Below the pieces are notes generated by a model. It was not told the DNA's origin, searched no databases, and was given only the letters and a program-made list of their open reading frames with translations. From Gamsiella multidivaricata (lineage: Eukaryota; Mortierellomycota; Mortierellomycetes; Mortierellales; Mortierellaceae): a stretch of DNA of 64,000 nucleotides. The translations under genes and the position numbers were made by a program. The stretch lies in the NCBI RefSeq assembly GCF_025024155.1, contig NW_026251718.1, forward strand, positions 62,001 to 126,000, in the 5' to 3' direction. Below are positions 1 through 11,800 of this stretch, piece after piece (the first letter of the stretch is position 1; each line of letters opens with the position of its first letter).

Positions 1-638
1 GCAGACGCTTGCTTTCCTGTCCGTTCTGTTCCTTGTCGCAAGACGGGATGAAGATGCAGGAACCCAGGCTGAAGTGATGATAGTTGTTCGCGTTTGGTGG
101 CAACTTCTGTTTACGTACGTGGAGAATCTCAGTACATTTTTTCTCTCCTGAAATGTTTACGTTTGTGGCTGGATCGGCTCACCATAAAACTGAATAATAA
201 AAAAAAAACTTCTTGCCCCTTCTCTCTCTGTTCCTCTTCCTCCACCTCTTCCCCCTTCTCTTCCTTCACTCCTTCCATTCCACTTTTATCCTCCGTATCA
301 TTGCCTCGTTTCTAACATAAGTATACTTTACCGACTGTGGTTTTATTCAAATATGCCAATAAATTCTATTATATCCCTTCGTGTGCTTTGTCATAAAATA
401 TGAATTGATGGCTGTATGTATCGTATAGTCCCTTCCCCTTCCCTCCTCACTCTACAAGCAAGCTATGATGATTACAATAGAGTCAAGCACTGAATACCCG
501 GCCGCCATCGTGCGATGTCGGATGGATGCACAACTTTATAATTCTGAGCGCTTGTACTCCTTCCCCTTCCATTATCGATCCATATCATTTAAGAATAGCA
601 GAAAGAACAAAAGAACATTAATAAAATAAGACTGGATC
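1..638. other. intergenic left flank
   Basis: No supportable gene. The first ~80 bases are open in more than one frame and could be the tail of a gene lying off the left edge, but nothing in them is recognisable. The rest is AT- and CT-rich. It should contain the 3' flank of the minus-strand gene ending at 639. Confidence 0.4.
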
Positions 639-2595
639 TTAATGCTGCTGTGCTTGACGCTGTTGTACAATTGCCTGCATTGCCTTGTCCTTTGCAGCCA
701 TAAGGTCTGCAGAGTGGACATAGGAAGGTTCGATCTGGAAATTCGGGAACTTGAGTCGAAGCTGATCGATCCAATATGCAGCCTTGCGACTGTACGAGTG
801 AATTAGATGAGGGGATACGCAGACTAGCGACATCATGTAAAGGCTGTCGATTATCTATATAGTAATATACGTATGCAAATATACAAACATTGGACACAGA
901 AGTGTTGATGTTAGAGTCGCTGCCGCGATATGATACCATGGCCAACAGCATTAGATCCAATACCTGGCAATAATGCTCAGGACGTTTCTCTTCATCGCGC
1001 GCAGTATCAATGGCCGTCTTCCCATATATCAAAGCTATCAGCATATTGGTTTGATTAGAGCTGTCTTGCAGTAATCGCATCATGTCGGATAGCACTTGAT
1101 GTACCTGTAATTGCCGCGCGTCGCATTTCAAAGAACATGGGGCTGACTTTTGGGATGAGTAGCAAAGGCTTTCCGGGCTGCTCATGGATCCACAGCGCAA
1201 ACTGCAGGTGTGCCTTTGAGATTCCATATACGAATTGAGCGCAGTTTTTCCGGTTCTCCCGCCAAGCACCTTTCAAAAGTCGAACGGTGTGCTGTGTCCA
1301 GATTTGTCGCGCAAGAATTTCGTTCGTAAGTTGCGTATAGGCTTCAGTCAAAGCAGCCATCTTGCTCCACTCTTGATCCTTGAAGGGCTCAGCGGTCGAT
1401 CGACATAAAGTTGGGTAGTACCGCATACCGCACTCGAATGACCGCAGGGCCTGAGTAACCTGCTGGCGAGCCATCTCGTAAAGTGCGTCGGGGGGAGCCA
1501 ACTCAACTATTCTTTCTCGTTCCTTGATCTCATTGATCGTCCTCATGGCCTAGTAGCGTAAGAAATTAGAGTGCATGGCCATGTCAGACGCGAGGCATAG
1601 GTGGTCGACAATGCAGCTTTATCGCGCACTCAGGCGCACCTGAATCTGCAGGATGCAGCTGATCATGGTCGGATATCTCCAGTACTTGTCCATGGCACTA
1701 TCGTCTTTCCCCAAAGTTACTCGCATTATTTGATATCCTTTCTGTGCCAATGTCATAGCCATTTCAAGGTACTTCCTGACCCGATCTGGAGTAAGGACTT
1801 TCACTTGAATGGAGATTCCCAGATCATAAAGGCACATGGATCGTAACAGATAGTAATCGGATTCAAGCAGCACAGGTTCATTCCAGTCATCGATGAGGGC
1901 AGATAGGTACTCGCTATCCCAGTCCGGTGCAGGCACGTATTCGCCATCATGCCGATGTGGCGGACGACCTGCTCGTGCTACGTATAACAGGGAAGAAAAC
2001 ATGGCAACGCCAATTAGTACGCCATCCATCTCTGCAAGAGCGCGTCTTGTATATCATACATCGAGCAGAGCACAGTTGCTTACATAGTCCGTCCTGAAGC
2101 ACTCGCATATCCTGCTGAACAATGCGGGCAACCCCCATCAAGGCAGCACGTTCCCGAGGACTGATCGTATAAGGCGTAACGGCGATAGTAGGCTCTAATG
2201 AGCATGCACGCAATTCATTCTTGACGTCTCTAAACTGTTCGTGGATATCTGCCTCTTCTACCGAGAGACCAACGGGAGCAGTGGCGATATGCGGCGACCT
2301 AGTGCAGGAATAAATGTCGCTAGGATCGGATGAATTTTGAATGCCGTGGAGGCTGTTTTCCGGTAGACGGCCACGCATGGTACCCTGCAGTCTGTTTGTA
2401 GCTGCGATCATCCAAACGGGCAATGTAAGGGAAAGAAATACGCCCGTCGATCAGCGTGGGAGTGACCCAAAAAGGTGATCACGAAGTGTGTGGCGAAGTC
2501 GCCGCCACCAACTGGCAAGAGGAGGCTATGCTTGCACCAATCAACAAGGTGACCCCGATCTGTTGCAGAAAAATGGTTTCCATTTCTGGCGTCAT
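639..2595 (-). CDS. unidentified multi-exon protein
   Basis: I do not recognise the family. The model has six exons: 2595-2483, 2391-2084, 2031-1640, 1550-1105, 1064-885 and 823-639. All joins keep frame except the exon 2/3 join. There, donor GTAAGC after 2084 and acceptor TTGCAG before 2031 are the obvious pair, but joining them makes an in-frame TAG. The product is soluble and largely helical, with a hydrophobic stretch near the N-terminus (about residues 8-30) that could be a helix rather than a membrane segment. The size and helical repeats loosely recall the middle homology region of fungal transcription factors, but no Zn2Cys6 cluster is visible, so that is a weak guess. The alternative start is the ATG at 2029, at the head of exon 3. 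The gene is divergent from exportin-1. Confidence 0.5.
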
Positions 2596-3678
2596 TGCGT
2601 TTTTATCGTCGGATCGGAAGGGCAGGCGACGGTCCACATGAGTCGTCCTCTGTCCTTCAAGCACGCCGCTCGGGAATCCAAAAACAGGGGACGTTCGGTG
2701 CAAGCGGGCGGGCCATCGGTCAATGCGTGTGGGCGCTTGTACGTTTTCAAGCGTGGCGGTGTGGGTGCAGGAGGACGCCTGTTTTTCTGTAAAGATATGT
2801 CTGTGCATTGGAGGAGGCCAGCCTGGAGTCGTAAAGAAAGACAGGTTCGCGACAAAAACATCATGGCGTTTGGTCTGTGGCGGGGAATCGTCCTTGAGGT
2901 GAGGAGACGAGGCATGGAAATGAAAACATGAGATTCAGACAACCAAGGGCGCAGACCGAGGTCCCAGATCATTTTCCTTGAGATTGATTCATAAGCAGCC
3001 TTGCTGTGGCAGGATTCCCACCTGCTGTCGCTGTGATCACATTGGCATCGGCACTCCGTGGTCATAGTCTCGCGGACGAGGAGCTACTTCGAATGCTTTC
3101 TGCTACTTCTTCTCTTTTTTTTTTTTTGCCTTTCTCTTCTTGTTCAAACCCGCCAGTTTGTCCCCCGCTTGCTCATTTTTGTCTCGCTCTCTCTTGCCCT
3201 GCCACCCACTCGCTTGCAACGCTGCGCTCTTGGCTGTCTGCTCTGGTCTCCAGAGAAACCAGAAAACTAACTACAAGGAAGGACAAGCCTGGCTGCAGCA
3301 GAAGCCCGTAGCCATTGCGCTTGGCCAATTAGATTGTGTGCTGCTGCCTGCCTCTTTGCTCGTCAACGGATTTTTTTTACCCGCTGTTTTCGGTTTCCAG
3401 AAGGTTTCCATCTTTCCCTCTCTCTTCCTCCTCCGTCGTCATTTCGACATATCAGTCCACCTCTCGTCGCCCCCATCCAACTCGACGCCTCGCCCCATAC
3501 TCCCCTCGCTCCCAAGCCTCCGCCAGAGCTGCTGTAGCAACCAGCAAAACCCCATCCGAAAGAGAAAAGGACAAAAAGCAGGAGCTCCAGGACCTATCAA
3601 CCACGCGCGCGCTTTGTACCGGCAAAAGATCTCTCTTCCTCGCTTCCCAACATCCACACAACAGCGGATCCCATTGTA
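2596..3678. promoter_or_regulatory. shared upstream region of the 639-2595 gene and exportin-1
   Basis: A 1.08-kb divergent intergenic region. The half next to exportin-1 is strongly pyrimidine-rich, with a T11 tract near 3116-3126 and repeated CT blocks from 3400 to 3500, as seen before other genes in this window. Open frames here are compositional and none looks like protein. No individual factor site can be named with confidence. Confidence 0.4.
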
Positions 3679-6600
3679 ATGGAGGTAAGGCCCATTCTTC
3701 TGTTGCCATTCAGCTCATGTCTTTCTCATTGGAAGTGAACAAGGAAGCAGCCGACCATACTTCAGCTGCTCTTATGGCATACACGTCGCCTTGCTTTATT
3801 AACATTACTTATCATACCATCATTTGCCATGGCGCCGTCGCACCGTCTAGACTGTCCTTGACTTTAACCGCGACCTCAACGTGGACCAGTTGGATAGGGT
3901 CGTTCAGGTCTTCTTCAGCGGCACCGGACCTGACGTAAGTGACTACCTATTTAGTATGCCTTTGGCGCTGAAACTTCATCTTGCCCCAGAAGGACGGTCG
4001 CTGAACGTCGCTTTCTATCGCTTCCACTTGTTTATTCTCAACAATAGCATAAGCTCGCTCAACAGATCTTGACACAATTCCAGGAGAATCCAGACGCTTG
4101 GAGGCGCGTGGATACCATCCTCGACAAATCAAAGGTCTCCCAGACAAAGGCAAGCATCGAAGCATTTCCTCGAAAGGATTCAGGAGCATGGGATCATAGG
4201 GGACATGGACACTTACAGTAGATCATATATTTGAATCCCATTCTCGACACTAGTTCTTGGCGCTCGCAATTCTGGAAAAACTGGTTCAGACGCGGTGGAA
4301 GCTCCTTCCTCCTGAACAATGCCAAGGTATGGAAGTGGCCTTGTAGACCTCTGTCATTGCTTGAACACTCAAGGTACTAATAAACATCCCGCTGACTGTT
4401 GTTCAGGAATCCGTAACTACACCGTCGGGCTGATTGTCAAGTTGTCGTCGGATGAGACGACTCTGATCCGTGAAAAGACGCTGCTCAACAAACTCAACCT
4501 GGTCCTGGTCCAGGTATGCAGCAGCAAGGCTTTGGATGGATAGTAAAGCCGATGCTTGGTCGTAAATTAGTCAGCCGTTCTTACTTTTGATGTTCATACA
4601 CTCATAGATTATCAAGCAGGAATGGCCACACGCATGGCCTGGTTTCATTCCCGAAATTGTGAGCTCCAGCAAATCAAATCTATCGCTGTGCGAAAACAAC
4701 ATGGTGATCCTCAAGCTACTGAGGTATGTCTGACATTCTCTATTAATCTATGTATGCTTTGGTGGTAAGGCTTGTGAACAGCATCTCATAGCATGTATTT
4801 TATTTCGTGGAATGAATGCAATTAGCGAGGAGATCTTCGATTACTCTGCGGAGCAAATGACGCAGGTCAAAACCAAGAACCTCAAAAACTCCATGTGCGG
4901 CGAGTTTTCAGAGATCTTTCAGTTGTGCAGCGAAGTTCTGGAGAAGGCCAACAAGCCCAGTCTGATTAAGGCAACACTTGACACCTTGCTTCGATTCCTC
5001 AATTGGATTCCACTTGGATACATCTTTGAGACTAACCTTGTCGAAAACCTTCGAGCGCGAGTAAGTGGCGATCTCGTTGTGCCGCGGAGCGGGACGCTAG
5101 CGCATCCTTCGGTTTTAGTGTACGTGCTTGCTGTTCTTAATAACAGTTCACTCTTTATATTTGCTTCGGTCAACGTTAGTTCTTGGACGTTCCTCAGTTT
5201 CGAAATGTGACGCTGCGCTGTCTGACAGAGATCGGCAGCCTCTCCGTGTCTGAAGAATACAACCCAAAGTTCGTAATCCTTTTCAACATTGTGATGGAAT
5301 CGATTGCAAAGACCATCCCTATCTCCGGAAGTAAGCTCTGGAGGACAATGATTGAGGTGGTGCACGTGCTCGGTTTGGATGAATAATCATTAACCGGAAC
5401 ATATCTCTTGTTCTGCGCCCATAGATATTGCCGGAATGTACGAAAATGCAAACGACGATGAGCAGCGATACATTCTGAACGTCGCCTTGTTCTTGACCGG
5501 ATTCCTTGGCGTTCATCTGAAGGTACGGATATGAGTTTAGTTCGAATATGATATCCACTGAACCGTATATAGATACTACGCTAATATCAAGCATCGGTAT
5601 CTCGTGTAGTTGGTCGAGAACCCACAAAACAAGGAAGCCCTTCTGGCCGCCCACCAATACCTCCTCAAGATCTCCGAAGTAGACGAGCGCGAAATTTTTA
5701 AGATCTGCCTTGAGTACTGGGCCAAGCTTGTGGCCGAGCTTTACGAAGAACTTCAGCAGCTACCCGTAATGGACACACCATTGTTGAGTCACGGACGGCC
5801 AGGTTATGCATCATCGAGTCTTAAAGGCGGGAACCGCAGCCGTGCATATTACAGTGCGGTTTTGTCGCGTCTGCGTGTAGTGATGATCGAACACATGGTT
5901 AAGCCTGAGGAGGTAAGTATCTCACGTATTTCTCGTTTCAACAAGTCCATGCTATCCCAATCGCATCTTTCTATGAGACTAAGATGTAGTTTATTCGCTT
6001 AGGTTCTGATCGTCGAGAACGAAGAAGGAGAAATTGTCCGTGAGGTCCTGAAGGAAAGCGACACCATTACTCTATACAAGAGCATGCGTGAGGTTCTCGT
6101 CTATCTGACACACTTGGATTGCGTGAATACCGAGCAAATCATGACCGACAAGCTGATGGCGCAGATGGATGGAACCGAGTGGAGCTGGACAAAACTGAAC
6201 CAGCTCTGCTGGGCCATTGGATCGATTTCGGGAGCCATGAGTAAGTGTAGCTGTTCGTATAGTCGTTGAATGGATTTTCGAGACTTGCCTAGATCACATA
6301 TCTGACCGACGAAAAACGTGAACTCATTATAACCAGATGAGGAGACGGAAAAACGATTCTTGGTCACAGTTATCAAGGAGCTGCTGGAACTATGCGCAGT
6401 CAAGTCAGGAAAAGACAACAAGGCCGTTGTTGCATCGAACATCATGTACATTGTTGGGCAGTATCCCCGATTCCTCAAGGCGCATTGGAAATTCCTAAAG
6501 ACCGTCGTCAACAAGCTCTTTGAGTTCATGCATGAGTCGCACGACGGAGTACAAGATATGGCATGTGACACGTTCATCAAGATCTCTCAGAAGTGCAGGC

Positions 6601-8458
6601 GTCATTTCGTATTGCAGCAATCGCAGGAAGTTATGCCCTTTATCGATGAGATCCTGGGCACACTTGACCGGATAACGAGCGACCTCTCTCCGGCACAGAT
6701 TCACACGTTCTATGAGGCTATCGGCTATATGATCTCAGCTCAGCCAAACCGCCCAGCTCAGGAGCGTTTGATTGCCAAAGCCATGCAGACTCCCAATCAA
6801 TACTGGGACAACATCATGGAGCAAGCAAAGTTAGACGTCAGTAATCTGGACAACACTGAAAACCTGAAAATCCTAGCTAGCGTCCTCAAAACAAATGTGT
6901 CTGCGTGTGGATCGATCGGACCAGGGTTCCTTTCTCAGCTGGGGCGAATCTATCTGGACCTGCTGGCGGTTTACAAAGCTATTAGTCAGCTTATCTCGGA
7001 GAGCGTTGTGAAACAAGGCCCGGTTGCATTGCGCACCCCGCGTGTCCGCCAAATGCGCACTGTCAAGAAGGAGGTCCTGCGCCTAATCGAGACATATGTC
7101 AACAAGGCGGACGACTTGGTGGAGGTGACACAGAACGTCATTCCAGGTGTTCTTGAAGCCGTTCTAGGTGATTACCAACGCAATGTCGAACCTGCACGCG
7201 AACCCGAGGTGTTGAGCGTCATGAGCACAATTATTATCAAGCTTGGGGTAAAATCGCTTTTTATTATGATCGACGCCTTGCTATGGAGCACATAGAAAGG
7301 ACTTGCGTTGTTGCTAACCATCGATGTTGCTTTGTTTCTGCTCTTATGACCGATAGCCGTTGCTGAACGATCAAATCCCGGTCATTCTCGAGTCCGTGTT
7401 TGACGTGACCCTGAACATGATCAACAAAGATTTTGCAGAATACCCAGATCATCGTGTGGGTTTCTTCAAGATGGTCAAGGCCATCACTCAGTTCTGCTTC
7501 CCAGGTAGCGAGCTCGGAAGGATAATCTGTACGATATGAATGCGCTCTGTGTCGAGGATCGTGTTAAAGCGTATATATGTCTTTCTCCTCCCCCTCTGTA
7601 TAGCTCTCCTGAAGCTTCCACCGGCGCAGCTGCAGCTTATCATGGACAGCGTGGTGTGGGCATTCAAGCACACGATGCGTGATATTGCCGATATGGGTCT
7701 GTCGATCTGTGTGGACATCATCAACAACTTTGCGAGCAGCGATCCTGCTGTTGCCAATCAGTTCTATCAGACGTATTTCCTGAACCTGCTGAACGATATC
7801 TTTTTCGTCCTGACCGACAACAATCACAAGAGCGGTAAGAACAGAGGCTATGAAACGCTCATTGTGCCCTCATATACGGCAGCGAGTATAGCAGAAGCTG
7901 ACATTTATTCATCCTCCTGTGCAAATATAGGGTTCAAACTTCAGAGTCAAGTCCTTACTCGCATGTTCTACCTGGTCGACTCTGGCGCGGTTCAGGCACC
8001 CTTGTTCACGCCAGGACAAGTGTCTGATCCAACTATGACAAACGAGAGGTTTTTGAAGGAGTACATGATGAACCTACTTCAGAATGCCTTCCCTCATTTG
8101 CAACCGTAAGCTATCCCTCCAAACGAGCCTACCCCTCCCTGGACTGCTGAAATGTATCAATGGTTACAGTATTCTTACCAAGTGCGTGATTTTTGTTCTC
8201 TGTAGGTCTCAAATCAGCACGTTTACCCTGGCGCTATTCGAGACTAACCGGGATGCCAACAGGTTCAAGCTAGTGCTGCGCGATTTCCTGATCCAGCTAA
8301 CAGAGTTTGGAGCCTCGGAGACGGAGCAGAACGAACTGTTCCTGGATGAGAGGGAGGCCGAGGTGGAGGCGAGGCGCAAGCTGGAAAGGGAGGCTGCACT
8401 GCGTATCCCAGGTCTTGTCAAGCCGTCTGACCTGCCCACGATGGAAGAGGACGATTAG
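3679..8458 (+). CDS. crm1: exportin-1 / Crm1 (nuclear export receptor)
   Basis: Karyopherin that carries leucine-rich NES cargo out of the nucleus with Ran-GTP. The model has 16 exons: 3679-3684, 3851-3934, 4048-4149, 4254-4326, 4407-4513, 4608-4723, 4826-5060, 5180-5330, 5425-5522, 5610-5912, 6003-6240, 6337-7247, 7357-7504, 7604-7834, 7931-8105 and 8206-8458. They sum to 3231 nt, giving 1076 aa; human XPO1 has 1071. Similarity is colinear throughout, from the N-terminal HEAT repeats through PHLQP near the C-terminus to the acidic tail. The first exon is only ATG GAG. Intron 3 (4150-4253) starts with GC (AAG|GCAAGC), because the exon 3/4 join only matches the family with a GC-AG intron. Cys524 (TGC at 6393-6395, in [13 protein letters not shown]) occupies the leptomycin-B-reactive position (human Cys528). 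Confidence 0.97.
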
Positions 8459-8869
8459 ACCAAGCACATGTGTACACACACAAGTCCAGCTGATATCAAA
8501 GTACCGGGACCCATGCAAGGCATCTTTTCTAGAATGAACAAGTACCAAAATAATACGAGTGTGAACAAAGTTGCTTCTGAAATCGTGGTAATGGTTCCTG
8601 TGGGGAGTTTTTCATGCCAGGTGCAGCAGATCCCTTGTTGCTGTCGGTTTGACGCTGCACGGAGCACACATAAAACGTGTGTGTGTCGAGAAGGACGCAT
8701 AATTTCGATTTTGCCGTTGTTGCCAAGTAGCGCTGTTCCCTCTCTACTCCACTCCATCGCCCTCTTCCCCACCTCCTCCCTGCTCATCTCCTCGATTGAA
8801 CACCACTGTATCATCCTTTTCATTTCTGTCTACGCACTTTCCCCCATTCTATTGAACTGATTCCACTCA
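8459..8869. other. intergenic, exportin-1 3' flank and promoter of the MAPKKK
   Basis: 411 bp without a gene. The second half (8730-8850) is CT-rich, as expected just upstream of a start codon in this genome. There is no recognisable RNA gene. Confidence 0.4.
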
Positions 8870-11800
8870 ATGTCAGGCCTACGTCTACAAGAAGGCGAGG
8901 ACGAGGACGCCATCTCCGTAGCCCGTCCATCCAGCTTCAAGCGCAAGACTGATCGGTCATCAGCCAGGAGCCCGCTCAACATGACCTGGCCCCTGCGGGC
9001 TAATGTGGACGAACATCGAGCAAATGATATGCCCAATCCTACGCCTTTCAGGTAAGGATATGCAAAGACAGAGGGATAGTCATGGCCGGCAGGGTACAGC
9101 AAAGTGTCTAACGCCTCTCTTAAAACGCGTGGACCTGGTACCTCCAGTGCCAACCAGACTATTGCCTCACATACGATAGCAGGATTGGGCCGTGGTATAG
9201 GGGTAGCATCGTTCTTACCTCAGCGTATCGAGCCAGAGGTCGTCCTGGAGCGGAAAAAGGGCGTCCGGTTTTTCTTTGCAGAGGAAGACGAGCCAGCTAA
9301 CGAGAACTTGGACAATTCGGACGACGACATGGACCACGACGACGGCGCAGCCCTGGACGAAGAGGAGGTTTATGACGATCCTGATGCCGAGACTCAGGCT
9401 GAGGTTGAAGCAGAAGATGGGGTTATGCTCAACAATTCAGAATCCCTCCAACTAGCACTGCATGACCTCGACCTACACGACTCATCCGCCGGCGGCGAGG
9501 CGGATCCGATCGATGAATATTACGATAACCACGGCGAGGACGGGGATTACAATGTCGAGGAGCAGGCGGATGTAGAGGAGCAGACGAATGGCGCGAGCAA
9601 CAAGGACCAGGAGCGTCTAGACCGATTCATGCAGCCGACATCCAATTCGGACGAAGGCGTTCTGGAGCTCAATCGAGAGCGCATTGACTGGCAGAGCATG
9701 TTGCAGTCTGTCCTCACTGGAGACGTCTTTAGTATTGAGAACAGGCGCTTGGAGGATCCCCAGTACGAGATGCAACCGGCTATCAAGCAACAGATTTGGC
9801 AGGGTCTTAGAGCACGCATCCACTCACGACCTATCAGTGACGAGAAACGGTTCGTAGAAACGGCGAGAATGCAGGTGGACGCATTCCTTCAAGAGGTCAT
9901 GGACTTCAAGATGGATCCGAACAGCCCCCTATCTCCACTTGATCAAGTTCTAGACGTACTCCACAAGGTCGACATCGTCGAGGGCCTCTACCCAAAGTTG
10001 TCAGCGGTCGGTGCCGATAAACCACTATACAACTCCGCCAAATTCCAGTATCGTCTGGATGCGCTCAATGCATATGCGAGTGTAATGAAAAAGATAAAGA
10101 TTCAGACAAAAATTCTCAGAAACTGGACAGGAAGCGAGACGCTGGAGGTTTCACGATCAAAGGACGCCGGTCAGGCCGAGGTTTCATTCGTTGATAGACT
10201 GCTTAGTGAGAACGGACTGGAGAGGACGTTCGAAAAGAGTACGCTAAGCTCACTGCATCAGGCGATGAAGCAAATCAAGGCGACGATGATCGATAACGCA
10301 GTCGCTTTCGCCAGTATGGGTCTTGTACCTACCATGAGCGAGTTGCAACAGCTCATTCGATTCCCAACCACACTCATGCAGGAGTGTTTACGTCTACGTC
10401 TTGAATACGCCGATCGAGTTACAGTGCCAACCCTGCCAAATGTGGATCAGATGCTGGATGATTTTAAAAAATCCCTGTTCTTGGCTTGCAGGATCAAATA
10501 TGAGTACGAGGAGTTGGAGAGCAGCGATCAGGATGGGTGGTACCTGGAGCCTTGTATAGATTCAGAGTACGAGAAGACTCTCAAGGCGTCCCTGCAGTTC
10601 TATTTCAAGCTGTTGTCATGGAAGGTCGAGTACTGGGGTCAATCCAAAAAGTACATGGACTCGGTTCTGGACCTCGAATGGGAGAGTCTCAGTGAATTGG
10701 GCCAAGCCATTGACGGTATCGGTCTTGACACTGCGGAGCAACTTTGGTACGCATTACCATCTTGAACCTATCATGCTAAAGCTACCTTCCAACAAATGCA
10801 GGCATGTCGATCTAACATCCTACTTCACTTCTCGTCCGTGGATCTAGTTTCCTTACGAGCAAATCGACTACCTTCCTGTACAGGCACTTACAAGAGCAAA
10901 TTAAGGAGCACCCTGACGTGCTCCAGACCGCCGGAGAAGTGACCAAGTTTTACGGAAAGGTGTTGGAAAATGTCCGATTTAGAGCTAACAGGCTGAGGCG
11001 ATTCGCAAGGTATGTTGAATGGGAATTTAGTGAAATATAAGGACACTGAAGATTTCCGGCAGCTCACCCGTGTTTTTGACGTATCTCATTTTGCCGCCTC
11101 CTAGAACATTGACCGACACTTTCGAGAACACAGCCGAATACCAGCTCGACAAGAAGAAAGGAGACAGCTTCGGAGCATTGATGAACAGGTTGGCGGAGAC
11201 GGACCACGTCATGGTGTTCACGAACACCATCGAAAGTATGGGCGTGTACATGATTGTGGAGCACAAGGTTGCCGAGAACGCACTCTACCTTCCACGTACA
11301 CTGAAGTCGTGCTTTGAACAACCAGGATCTGGCTATATCCTCATCTTTACACCTCGCGAACGGTTTATCTGGTCTGGTTCGATTCTTCACCTGGACGTAT
11401 TGCCTGACTTTGATCTCGATGTCAAGCCTGGACGTGCACGCCTGATTTCGGAGCGAGGCAGCCTTCTGGATGCCTGTAAGAAGCGGTTCGGCAAGTTCGC
11501 AGAGCCCTTTGGACTGTCAATCATTACGGAGAGTCGAGCGAATGTCACCGCACTGAATAAGGAGCTCAATAAGGCTAAGAAGTCGGCATACAAGTTGGCG
11601 GATACGATTGTACAGTCGGTTGCAGTCCTCCGCAAGGCTACGATTAAGGTTCCCAACTGCCAGGACCTCGTCCAGCCATTCTTCCGTTTCGCCTCAGACT
11701 ATGGACTTACCTCACTCAGTTCCATGGAGGGTCTTCCGAGGACCCAGTTCAATCTGAAGCTATTGCGTCTTTCCATTGACTGGGTCAGCTTTGTGTGCGA

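Noticed and set aside
3336..3938. 200-codon plus-strand frame upstream of crm1
   Set aside because: It reads through the CT-rich leader, the first crm1 exon and its intron in the wrong frame. A shadow of promoter composition.
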